A stretch of DNA of 64,000 bases from Nocardiopsis coralli. Lineage in GTDB: Bacteria; Actinomycetota; Actinomycetes; Streptosporangiales; Streptosporangiaceae. This document shows, in pieces, positions 16,318-23,870 of this stretch (position 1 is the stretch's first letter; every line of letters starts with the position of its first letter). The translations under genes were made by a program, and so were the position numbers. The stretch lies in the NCBI RefSeq assembly GCF_014892575.1, contig NZ_JADBGI010000018.1:57370-121369 (forward strand), given 5' to 3'. Below the pieces are notes generated by a model. The model ran no database searches. It worked only from the letters and a program-made list of their open reading frames with translations, and was not told where the DNA came from.

Positions 16318-17976
16318 TTACGTGCCTGCGCCCCCGTTCCCGTTCCCGTTGCCGTTGGTGCCGTGCCCGTTGCCCGGGCGCTTCCCGGCCCGGCGGCGTT
16401 TGCGGGCCCGGGTCGCCAGCGGCACGCTGCGTTCCCGCTGGGCCCCGGAACCCTCGGTGAACTCCGCCTGCAACGACCGCACCAGGGAGACCATCATCAG
16501 GAACCCCATGATGAAGAACGGCAGCCCGAACACGATGATGGTCTGTTGCAGAGCGTCGAGCCCGCCGACGCCCGTGGCGGTGAGCACGGTGGCGGCCACC
16601 ACGCCCTCGGTCACCCCCCAGAACACCCGCTGTCGGGTGGGTGCGCTGTCGTTGCCCGTGCACAGCATGTCCACGACCAGGGAGGCCGAGTCGGAGGAGG
16701 TGGTGAAGAAGATGATGACGATGACGATGCACATCGCCGAGACGAACGTGAACCAAGGGAAGTGTTCCAGCAGGGCGAAGAGCGCACCCGGGATGTCCCC
16801 CTCACCGACGACCCGGTCGACGAGGCCGCCGCCCTGGTTCATCTCGATGTCGAAGGCGGAGAGCCCGAACACGCTGAACCAGACGATGCTGAAGGCGGTG
16901 GGCAGCCCCAGCACGCCGAGCACGAACTCGCGGATCGTGCGCCCCTTGGAGATGCGGGCGATGAAGATGCCGACAAAGGGCGACCAGGTGATGGTCCAGG
17001 CCCAGTAGAAGACCGTCCAGGTGCCCTGCCATCCGGTGTTGCCGAAGGTGTCGTTCCAGAACGAGAGCGGGATCAGCCAGTCGAGGTAGACGCCGGCGGT
17101 CTCGATGATGCCCTTGGCCAGGTACAGGCTCGAACCGGCGGCGAAGACGAAGAGCAGCAGTCCCACGGACATGACGATGTTGATCTGGGACGGCCACTTG
17201 ATGCCGGTGTCCAGTCCGCTGGCGACCGAGACGACGGCGATGCACGTGACGACCGCGATGAGGATGACCTGGTTGAGGCGGCTCTCCTCGATGCCGAACA
17301 GGGTGTTGAGGCCACTGTTGATCTGCATCGTGCCCAGGCCGATGGTCACGGCCACACCGAACAGCGTGCCGATCACCGCGAAGATGTCGATCGACTTCCC
17401 GATGGGGCCGTGGATGCGCTCGCCGAGGAAGGGCTCGAAGATGGAACTGACGCGGAACGGCAGGCCTTTGCGGTACACGAAATAGGCGAAGGCCAGCGCC
17501 GGAAGGGTGAAGATCGTCCACGTGTGCAGACCGAAATGGTAGAGCGTGTATCCGAGCGCCTGTTCGGCCGCGGCGACCGTTTCTCCCCCGACGTCCTGTT
17601 GCGGTGGTTCTGCGAAATGGCTGATCGGTTCGGCCACGCCCCAGAACATCAGGATGCTGCCGATTCCCGCGGCGAAGAGCATGCAGAACCAGGTGAGGTT
17701 GCTGTAATCGGGGCGGCTGTCCTTGCCGCCCAGCCGCACGTGCCCGTACCGGCTCAGCGCGATCCAGATGAGGAAGATCAGGAACGTGGTCACGCCGAGG
17801 ATGTAGAACCATCCCAGGTACGACAGGATCCACTCGGACGTGGCACCGAAGACCCGGTCCACCTGGTCGGTGAAGACGATCGCGCAGACCACGAAGACGA
17901 GCGTCAGAGCGGCGGAGACGAAGAAGATCGTGGGGTCGGTCCGGAGCCCCATCCTCCGCGACAGCTTTTCGAGCAT
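16318..17976 (-). CDS. BCCT family betaine/choline/carnitine transporter
   Basis: 552 residues from ATG 17976 (GAGAAAG 8 bases upstream); the frame reaches 18105 but the extra N-terminus is not family-like. Twelve hydrophobic helices with BCCT landmarks: GSILMFWGVAEPISHF (TM3-4), GTMQINSGLNTLFG, and the aromatic-box helix FYWAWTITWSPFVGIFIARISKGRTIREF, then TSSDSASLVVD. Takes up trimethylammonium compounds (glycine betaine, choline or similar) with sodium or proton. C-terminal tail is basic then ends in an Asn-Gly repeat, likely the osmosensing cytoplasmic extension. The AT-rich palindrome ATATCGATAT at 17994-18003 just upstream may be part of its control region. A second BCCT gene occurs at 54924. 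Confidence 0.9.
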   Translation of the reverse strand: MLEKLSRRMGLRTDPTIFFVSAALTLVFVVCAIVFTDQVDRVFGATSEWILSYLGWFYILGVTTFLIFLIWIALSRYGHVRLGGKDSRPDYSNLTWFCMLFAAGIGSILMFWGVAEPISHFAEPPQQDVGGETVAAAEQALGYTLYHFGLHTWTIFTLPALAFAYFVYRKGLPFRVSSIFEPFLGERIHGPIGKSIDIFAVIGTLFGVAVTIGLGTMQINSGLNTLFGIEESRLNQVILIAVVTCIAVVSVASGLDTGIKWPSQINIVMSVGLLLFVFAAGSSLYLAKGIIETAGVYLDWLIPLSFWNDTFGNTGWQGTWTVFYWAWTITWSPFVGIFIARISKGRTIREFVLGVLGLPTAFSIVWFSVFGLSAFDIEMNQGGGLVDRVVGEGDIPGALFALLEHFPWFTFVSAMCIVIVIIFFTTSSDSASLVVDMLCTGNDSAPTRQRVFWGVTEGVVAATVLTATGVGGLDALQQTIIVFGLPFFIMGFLMMVSLVRSLQAEFTEGSGAQRERSVPLATRARKRRRAGKRPGNGHGTNGNGNGNGGAGT

Positions 17977-18198
17977 GCCGACTGCTTTCTCATATATCGA
18001 TATTTTCCTGGAGGGGGATGTTCGTTTTTCTTCCCCACGCATACAGGAGAACACAATGAAAGCAGTGGAAGCCGCGACAGCGCCGGTGACGAATACCCAT
18101 GTCACCGATGGCGGTTTCGCGAGGAATCACCGGAAAGGGTGGCGTGCGCATTTCCGCCCGGGCCCCGAACCCCCGAAAAAGGGGCCCGGCACAGAAGC

Positions 18199-18227
18199 GC
18201 CCCGGACCCGCGACGCGGGTCCGGGGC
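18199..18227 (-). terminator. Terminator after alpha/beta hydrolase
   Basis: GCCCCGGACCCGC / GCGGGTCCGGGGC, a perfect 13-bp stem with a GAC triloop, 13 bases beyond the hydrolase stop (18240) in its direction of transcription; a further GGGCCCC inverted pair follows at 18160-18187 with TTTTT on the minus strand. Confidence 0.65.
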
Positions 18228-18239
18228 CGGTGCCGGGTC

Positions 18240-19127
18240 TCAGGCGTCGAACACCCGCAGGAGCTCGGCCACCCGGTCGGGTCGCTCGTAGAGGGACAGG
18301 TGCCCGGCGTCCTCGATGACGTGGACCCCGGTGTCGAGGAACCGGCGGGCCGGTCCGTGCAGTCGGGCGGGCGAGAAGAACGGGTCGTGCGATCCGGTGG
18401 CCACCACGACGCGGTGTCCGGCCCAGGCCCGGAACGACTCCCCGTTGAGCGGGCTCGGGGTGGAACCGGTACGGCAGTGGCGCGCCACGAGCGTGAGCCA
18501 CTCCGCCTCGGACGTACAGGCCTCGCACCCGGGGTCGGTGCCCGGGCCGCTGAGGAACTCCACCATGCGCCCGCTGGTGTGCTCGTTGGGGTGGATCATC
18601 CAGGGCAGGGTCGCCCTCATCGACTCCGACGTGAGGCCGGCCGCCGTCAGCCCCGCGGGGTTGACCAGCGCCACCCCCGCCACCAGCGGCGAAGGCGTGG
18701 CAGCCAGAGTTATGGCGGCCCCGCGGGAGTGCCCGAGGAGGATCACGGGTCGGTCGGTGATCTGCGGGAGGAGTTCGTCCAACCAGGCGCCGTAGGACTC
18801 GATACGGCCGCCCGCGGTGCGCCGGCTGCAACTCAGCCCGGGCTGGCCGGGCAGGTCGACCAGGTGCACCGGTCGGTCCTCGGCCAGGACCCGTGCGGCC
18901 GGCACGGTCGTCGCGGCGTTGAAATTGGTCCCGGAGAGCACGAGCACCGGGGTCCCGGGACCACCGGCGGCGCTGAAGGCCTGCGTGCTCCCCAGCCGGG
19001 TCTCGACAGGGGGAAGGGGCCCGAGTTCGGGCCACTGGCTCAGAGCTTTGTGGCACCAGGCGTGCACGGACCGCTCGGCGTTCTCGGAGCGGTAGACACG
19101 CGCGGCGCGAAGGGGGACGACGGTCAT
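18240..19127 (-). CDS. Alpha/beta hydrolase
   Basis: 295 residues from ATG 19127; the longer frame to 19379 is not family-like. Alpha/beta hydrolase fold: oxyanion strand VLVLSGTNFNAAT (about 60-72), nucleophile elbow LLGHSRGAA (GxSxG, catalytic Ser), acid in the segment ATGSHDPFFSP and catalytic His in EDAGHLSLYE near the C-terminus. No signal peptide. Likely an esterase or a related hydrolase of unknown substrate. Upstream space to 19505 carries no gene. Confidence 0.8.
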   Translation of the reverse strand: MTVVPLRAARVYRSENAERSVHAWCHKALSQWPELGPLPPVETRLGSTQAFSAAGGPGTPVLVLSGTNFNAATTVPAARVLAEDRPVHLVDLPGQPGLSCSRRTAGGRIESYGAWLDELLPQITDRPVILLGHSRGAAITLAATPSPLVAGVALVNPAGLTAAGLTSESMRATLPWMIHPNEHTSGRMVEFLSGPGTDPGCEACTSEAEWLTLVARHCRTGSTPSPLNGESFRAWAGHRVVVATGSHDPFFSPARLHGPARRFLDTGVHVIEDAGHLSLYERPDRVAELLRVFDA

Positions 19128-19505
19128 GGATCCGGCTTTTCGCGTAGGCAGACGTTGGTGATCGCCGACCTTGTTTCCCGGCGCACCAAGAGAGGACTGT
19201 ACGCCTCCCCACGGCCTGTTGCCACTCCGGGCCCGGGCCCTGCGCGGCGCCGTTGCCGAGCGGGGGCGTACACCCGTGGGATACCCGCGGCGACGTGTCC
19301 CGTGGTGGGCGTGTTCGCCCTGTTCCAGGTGTCCGAACGCCCGTCCGCTACCGGCCATCGGACCCTGCGGCGTTGACATCGGGGCCGCCGTCGCGCACGC
19401 GCCCCCGGGTACGCGGGAGGGGGCGCTCCCCCGACCGCGCGCGGCGGTGGTGGAACGCCCCCTCGGAGGCGGCCGGGGATGTGGGCACCCCGGCCGCCGG
19501 TGTTG
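19128..19505. other. Intergenic region without a supported gene
   Basis: 378 bp between the hydrolase start and the aldo-keto reductase stop. It should contain the hydrolase promoter (not recognised) and holds the terminator of the aldo-keto reductase operon at 19468-19498. Short frames here are shadows with no ribosome site. Confidence 0.6.
19468..19498 (-). terminator. Terminator of the detoxification operon
   Basis: GGCGGCCGGGG (19468-19478) and CCCCGGCCGCC (19488-19498) form a perfect 11-bp stem with a 9-nt loop, 7 bases past the aldo-keto reductase stop. Confidence 0.65.
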
Positions 19506-20333
19506 CTAGCCCAGGAAGTTCATCTCGGCCGGGTCGGGACCGATACGGCCGCCGTTGTCCAGCGCGTTGATGCGGTCGATGTCCTCGGCGTCGAGCTCGA
19601 AGCCGAACACGTCGATGTTCTCCTTGATCCGCGACGGGGTCACGGACTTGGGGATCACGACGTTGCCGATCTGCAGGTGCCAGCGCAGGACGACCTGCGC
19701 GGCGCTCTTGCCGTACTTGGCGCCGATGCCCTGCAGGACCTGGTCGTCGAGCAGGCCCTTGCCCTGGCCGAGCGGGCTCCATGCCTCCGTGAGCAGCTTG
19801 CGCTCGGCGTTGGCCTTGCGCATCGCGGCCTGGTTGAAGTGCGGGTGCAGCTCGATCTGGTTGAGGACGGGGACGACCCCGGCCTCCTGCAGGAGCTTGT
19901 CGAGCGTCTGCTCCGTGAAGTTGGAGACACCGATCGCCTTGGCACGGCCGTCGGCGTAGATGCGCTCCAGGGCCCGCCAGGAGTCGACGTACTTGTCCTG
20001 CTCCGGCACGGGCCAGTGGATCAGGTAGAGGTCGACGTAGTCGGTGCCCAGGCGCTCGAGACTCGCGTCGAAGGCGCGCAGGGCCTCGTCGTAGCCCTGC
20101 TCGTTGTTCCACAGCTTGGTGGTGAGGAAGACGTCCTCACGGGCCAGGCCGGACTCGGCGATGGCCCGCCCGGTACCGCGCTCGTTGTCGTACACCTTGG
20201 CGGTGTCGATGCTGCGGTACCCGGCCTCCAGCGCGGCCGAGACGGAGGCGTGCGCCTCGTCGTCGGCCACCTGCCAGACACCGAAGCCCAGCTGCGGCAT
20301 ACGGAGACCGTTGTTCAGCGTGACGTGCTGCAA
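19506..20333 (-). CDS. Aldo/keto reductase (2,5-diketo-D-gluconate reductase-like, AKR5 type)
   Basis: 275 residues from ATG 20333. Complete catalytic tetrad: Asp43, Tyr48 (SIDTAKVYDNE), Lys73 (TTKLWN) and His106 (LIHWPVP); NADPH-binding C-terminal segment VIPKSVTPSRIKENIDVF. A soluble TIM-barrel reductase converting aldehydes or ketones to alcohols with NADPH. Third gene of a leftward operon with an MDR reductase (18-bp gap) and a DJ-1-type protein; all three belong to families that deal with reactive carbonyls or electrophiles, so a stress-detoxification role is likely. Natural substrate not known. Confidence 0.9.
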   Translation of the reverse strand: MQHVTLNNGLRMPQLGFGVWQVADDEAHASVSAALEAGYRSIDTAKVYDNERGTGRAIAESGLAREDVFLTTKLWNNEQGYDEALRAFDASLERLGTDYVDLYLIHWPVPEQDKYVDSWRALERIYADGRAKAIGVSNFTEQTLDKLLQEAGVVPVLNQIELHPHFNQAAMRKANAERKLLTEAWSPLGQGKGLLDDQVLQGIGAKYGKSAAQVVLRWHLQIGNVVIPKSVTPSRIKENIDVFGFELDAEDIDRINALDNGGRIGPDPAEMNFLG

Positions 20334-20351
20334 TGGATGCCTTTCCCTGTC

Positions 20352-21362
20352 TTACTGCTGCGGGAGCCGCACCAGCATCTTGCCGGTGTTGGCGCCGCGC
20401 ATCATGTCGAGGAACGCCTGGACGGAGTTGTCGATGCCGTCCACGACGGTCTCCTCGGTGTGGAGCTTGCCCTCGGCGATCCAACCGGCGGCCCGGCGCG
20501 CGTATTCCCCCGCCAGGTGGTTGTGGTCGCCGACGATGAAACCGCGCAGGTTGAGGCGCTTGCCGACCGCCATGAACATGTTGTTCGGACCGGGGACGGG
20601 CTCGGTCGCGTTGTAGGACGCGATCTGCCCGCACAGGGCCACGCGCCCGAACTCGTTCATGACGTTCAGAGCGGCCTGGAGGTGGTCGCCGCCGACGTTG
20701 TCGAAGTAGACGTCGACGCCGTCGGGTGCGGCCTGGGCGAGCTGCTTGGTGAGGCTGCCCTCGCGGTAGTCGATGGCCGCGTCGAACCCGAACTCCTCCA
20801 GCAGGCGGCGCTTCTTCTCCGGACCGCCGGCCGAGCCGACGACCCGCTTCGCGCCGAGCTGCCGGGCGATCTGGCCGGCGATGCTGCCGACCGCCCCGGC
20901 CGCGCCGGAGATGAAGACCGTGTCGCCCTCACGCACCTCGGCGACCTCGGTGAGCCCGGCGTAGGCGGTCAGACCGACCATGCCGAGCGCGCCCAGGTAG
21001 GCCTGGGCCGGGGCGAGCGAGGTGTCGACCGGGCGCACGGCCTTCTCCGGCAGGAGCGCGTACTCGCGCCACCCGGCGAAGTGGGACACCGCGGTGCCCA
21101 CGGGCAGGTCGTCGGAGCCCGAGGAGACGACGGTGCCGACGGCGCCGCCCTCCATCGGCTCGCCCAGCTGGAACGGAGGCACGTAGGACTTGGTGTCGTT
21201 CATGCGCCCCCGCATGTACGGGTCGACCGAGATCCAGTCGTTGCGGACCAGGACCTGGCCGGGCCCGGGCTCGTCGACCGAGGTCTCCACGAGGGAGAAG
21301 TCGGTGGGGTCCGGTTCACCGACCGGACGTGCGACGAGGTGGACCTCCCGGGAAGTGGGCAT
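20352..21362 (-). CDS. NADP-dependent oxidoreductase, MDR family (curcumin reductase/leukotriene B4 dehydrogenase-like)
   Basis: 336 residues from ATG 21362 (GGAAAGG upstream; eight extra residues in the frame ignored). Zinc-free medium-chain reductase: NDWISVDPYMRGRM near residue 48 is the PTGR/CurA hallmark; Rossmann motif SGAAGAVGSIAGQIA (about 150-165); YFDNVGGDHLQAAL follows. These enzymes reduce alpha,beta-unsaturated ketones and aldehydes with NADPH. Middle gene of the operon 19506-22151 and consistent with electrophile detoxification. Confidence 0.88.
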   Translation of the reverse strand: MPTSREVHLVARPVGEPDPTDFSLVETSVDEPGPGQVLVRNDWISVDPYMRGRMNDTKSYVPPFQLGEPMEGGAVGTVVSSGSDDLPVGTAVSHFAGWREYALLPEKAVRPVDTSLAPAQAYLGALGMVGLTAYAGLTEVAEVREGDTVFISGAAGAVGSIAGQIARQLGAKRVVGSAGGPEKKRRLLEEFGFDAAIDYREGSLTKQLAQAAPDGVDVYFDNVGGDHLQAALNVMNEFGRVALCGQIASYNATEPVPGPNNMFMAVGKRLNLRGFIVGDHNHLAGEYARRAAGWIAEGKLHTEETVVDGIDNSVQAFLDMMRGANTGKMLVRLPQQ

Positions 21363-21455
21363 GGTGGGCCTTTCCGTGTCGTGCATGGGTTCTGCGGACG
21401 TGCGGGGAGCCCGGTACGGCCGGGCAGTGCCCCGGCCCGGGCCGCCCCGTGCCGG

Positions 21456-22151
21456 TCAGGTCAGTGCACGGCTCACCTCGGCCGCGAGCGCGGTCGAGGA
21501 GGCCGGGTTCTGGCCGGTGTAGAGGGTGCGGTCGTGGACCACGTGCGGCTGCCAGGGGGATCCGGCGGTGAAGTCGGCCCCGATGCCCTCCAGGCGGTCC
21601 TGGAGCAGCCAGGGCGCCTTGTCGGCGAGCCCGACCTGCTTCTCCTCCTCGTTGGTGAAGGAGGTGAGGCGGTACCCGGAGAAGACGTGGCTGCCGTCCT
21701 CGCGGCGGGCGGCGAGGAGGGCGGCGGGGGCGTGGCAGAGCACGCCCAGCGGGGTTCCGGAGTCCACCGTGTGGGTCAGCACCCGCGCGGAGTCGGCGTT
21801 GTCGGCGAGGTCCTCCATCGGGCCGTGGCCGCCGGGGTAGAAGACCGCGGAGTACTCGGCGGGGTCGACGTCCTCCAGGCGCAGGGGCGCCTTCAGGACG
21901 GGGTTCTCCTCGACGGCCCGCTCGAAGGCGTCGGCGTTCTCCTGGCCGCCGTTGACGTCCGGTTCCAGGCTTGCGCGGTCGACGGTGGGCACCACGCCGC
22001 CGGGGGTGGCCACGGCGACCTCGTGCCCGGCGTCGACGAACACCTGGTACGGGGAGACGAACTCCTCCGCCCAGAAACCCGTGGGGTGCCGGGTCCCGTC
22101 GTCGAGGGTCCAGTGGGTCGCACCGGTCATCACGAACAGGATTCGCGCCAT
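21456..22151 (-). CDS. DJ-1/PfpI superfamily protein, Hsp31-like (glyoxalase III/chaperone type)
   Basis: 231 residues from ATG 22151 (AAAAGGAG upstream). DJ-1/PfpI fold with nucleophile Cys139-His140 (GVLCHAP) and an acidic residue at Glu29/Glu30 in TGFWAEEF; AVFYPGGHGPMEDLADN is the Hsp31-class signature. Hsp31-type proteins convert methylglyoxal to lactate without glutathione and protect proteins from glycation. First gene of the three-gene operon, about 200 bp from the divergent ArsR-GNAT gene. Confidence 0.87.
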   Translation of the reverse strand: MARILFVMTGATHWTLDDGTRHPTGFWAEEFVSPYQVFVDAGHEVAVATPGGVVPTVDRASLEPDVNGGQENADAFERAVEENPVLKAPLRLEDVDPAEYSAVFYPGGHGPMEDLADNADSARVLTHTVDSGTPLGVLCHAPAALLAARREDGSHVFSGYRLTSFTNEEEKQVGLADKAPWLLQDRLEGIGADFTAGSPWQPHVVHDRTLYTGQNPASSTALAAEVSRALT

Positions 22152-22295
22152 GGTCGGCTCCTTTTCACCTGGGTCTCGGGCCGGGGACACCCGTGCCGGG
22201 CGACGGCACAGCAGTGCGCCCCGTCACCGGACAACGTCCGGGGGTCCGTGTGGATTCCGGGGTTCTGGGCCGGTTCGGGACCATCGTGGGCCTTG

Positions 22296-22317
22296 CCACA
22301 CGTACGGGCAGGTGTGG
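22296..22317. promoter_or_regulatory. Inverted repeat in divergent promoter region
   Basis: CCACAC (22296-22301) and GTGTGG (22312-22317), spaced 10 bp, lie between the DJ-1-like gene and the ArsR-GNAT gene. A dimeric regulator such as the ArsR-type protein could bind here. Another small palindrome, CGGACaacGTCCG, lies near 22228. Assignment is speculative. Confidence 0.3.
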
Positions 22318-22347
22318 GGGTGCGGGGCGATCGGCCAGAATGAGCGG

Positions 22348-23172
22348 ATGCCTGCGAAGACACCCGCCGCCGCGCTGTCCCCCGGTGCGGCCGCCGAGCA
22401 CGCCGCACGGTTCGCCGTGCTGGCCGACGCCGACCGGCTCCGGATCCTGCACACCCTGGCCGCGGAGCCCGGCGGGCTGGCGCCGGGCGAGCTCGCCGAG
22501 GTTTCGGGGGCGGTCCCGGGTTCCGTCGCGGGGCACCTGGAGGTGCTGGCCTCGGCCGGGCTGGTGGAGACCGGCGGTGGCCGGGTGCGCGCGGCACGCG
22601 AGGGGCGGAAGGCCGTCCCGAACCCGGTGGACGCGGTGCTCGGGCTGTTGGACGTGCCCCTGGGCGCCTCGCCCGCGCCGGTGCCCGCGGAGGTGCGCCT
22701 GCGCGCGATGGAGCCGGAGGACGTCGAACGGGTGCGGCAGATCTACGCGGAGGGGATCGCGACCGGCGACGCGACCTTCGAGACCGGGGTTCCGGACGCC
22801 GAGGCGTTGGACGCCAAGTGGCTGCGCGGGCACCGGTGGGTGGCCGACGTGGACGGCGAGGTGGCCGGGTGGGCGGCGGCGGCCCCGACGTCGGGGCGGC
22901 CGGTGTACGCGGGTGTGGCCGAGACGTCGGTGTACGTCTCGGAGAAGGCGCGCGGGCGCGGTGTGGCGCGGGCGCTGTTGCGGCACCAGGTGGAGGAGGC
23001 CGACCGGGGCGGGTTGTGGACGCTGCGCACGTCGGTCTTCCCGGAGAACCGTGCGAGCCTGGCCCTGCACCGGGCGGCGGGGTTCCGTACCCTCGGGGTG
23101 CTGGAGCGCGTCGGCGAGCACCACGGCACCTGGCGGGACACGGTCACGATGGAGCGCCGCCGCGAGCGCTGA
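22348..23172 (+). CDS. ArsR-type HTH fused to GNAT acetyltransferase (ArsN1/phosphinothricin acetyltransferase-like)
   Basis: 274 residues from ATG 22348. Residues about 10-90 are an ArsR winged helix (FAVLADADRLRILHTLAAEP, ELAEVSGAVPGSVAGHLEVLASAGLVETGGGRVRAAREG); residues about 113-274 are a GNAT domain of the phosphinothricin/arsinothricin acetyltransferase branch (IYAEGIATGDATFETGVPDAEALDAKWL, RGRGVARALLRHQ, PENRASLALHRAAGF, WRDTVTMERR). ArsR-GNAT fusions are known in actinobacterial arsenic loci. Unlike metal-sensing ArsR proteins this one has no cysteine anywhere, so As(III) sensing by thiols is excluded. Divergent from the DJ-1-like operon; a HAD gene follows after 21 bp. Confidence 0.82.
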   Translation: MPAKTPAAALSPGAAAEHAARFAVLADADRLRILHTLAAEPGGLAPGELAEVSGAVPGSVAGHLEVLASAGLVETGGGRVRAAREGRKAVPNPVDAVLGLLDVPLGASPAPVPAEVRLRAMEPEDVERVRQIYAEGIATGDATFETGVPDAEALDAKWLRGHRWVADVDGEVAGWAAAAPTSGRPVYAGVAETSVYVSEKARGRGVARALLRHQVEEADRGGLWTLRTSVFPENRASLALHRAAGFRTLGVLERVGEHHGTWRDTVTMERRRER

Positions 23173-23193
23173 GGCCCGGAGAGGGGAGACCGT

Positions 23194-23820
23194 GTGGGTG
23201 AGTACGGCGACGCGGTGGTGCTGTTCGACATGGACGGGGTGTTGGTCGACTCGGGCTCGAGCATCCGCGAGGGTCTGACGGCCTGGTCGCGGGAGCGGGG
23301 GCTGGACACGGCGACCGTCCTGGAGCACGCGCACGGGCGCACCGACCGGGACCTGGCGGGGCTCGTGGCGCCCCACCTGGACACGGCCGAGGAGGCCGAG
23401 CGCATCCAGGAGCACGAGATCGCACACGACGCGACGGTCCGGGCGATGCCGGGCGCAGTGGACCTGCTGACGGAGATGGAGGCGCGCGGCCGCACCTGGG
23501 CGGTGGTGACCTCGGCCGGACGGACGCTGGCGCTGTCCCGCCTGTCGACGCTGGGGCTGCCGGAACCGCGGGTGCTGGTCAGCGCCGACGACGTGGAGGC
23601 GGGCAAACCGGATCCGGGCCCGTACCTGCTGGGCGCCGAACGTGTGGGCGCTCCCCCGGCCGACTGCGTGGTGGTGGAGGACTCCCCCAACGGTGCGGCG
23701 GCCGGCGTCGCCGCGGGCATGGCGGTCGTCGCGGTCGCGACCATGTCCGACCCCGGCGAGCTGGAGCACGCCACCACCGTGGTGGCCGACGTCCCCGCCG
23801 CCGCCCGGCTCCTCCTCTGA
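23194..23820 (+). CDS. HAD superfamily hydrolase (beta-phosphoglucomutase/phosphatase-like)
   Basis: 208 residues from GTG 23194 (GGGGAG upstream). HAD motif I LFDMDGVLVDS with nucleophile Asp12 and Asp14; motif II in AVVTSAG; motif III Lys in DVEAGKPDPGPYL; motif IV VVEDSPNGAAAG. A subclass IA cap follows motif I. Phosphotransfer to water or sugar phosphates; typical of small phosphatases of broad substrate range. Twenty-one bases after the ArsR-GNAT gene, probably co-transcribed, and ends at a hairpin shared with the convergent MBL gene. Confidence 0.85.
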   Translation: MGEYGDAVVLFDMDGVLVDSGSSIREGLTAWSRERGLDTATVLEHAHGRTDRDLAGLVAPHLDTAEEAERIQEHEIAHDATVRAMPGAVDLLTEMEARGRTWAVVTSAGRTLALSRLSTLGLPEPRVLVSADDVEAGKPDPGPYLLGAERVGAPPADCVVVEDSPNGAAAGVAAGMAVVAVATMSDPGELEHATTVVADVPAAARLLL

Positions 23821-23833
23821 ACGACCCGTACAC

Positions 23834-23870
23834 CCCCGTGAGCGCCCTCGTGCGACTGCGGCTCACGGGG
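23834..23870. terminator. Bidirectional terminator
   Basis: CCCCGTGAGC (23834-23843) pairs with GCTCACGGGG (23861-23870), 10 bp with a 17-nt loop, between the convergent HAD and alkylsulfatase-like genes and overlapping the latter's stop codon at 23863. Confidence 0.55.

Noticed and set aside
17977..18105. Longer N-terminus of the first BCCT gene (from ATG 18105)
   Set aside because: The extra residues are not family-like, and ATG 17976 has its own site.
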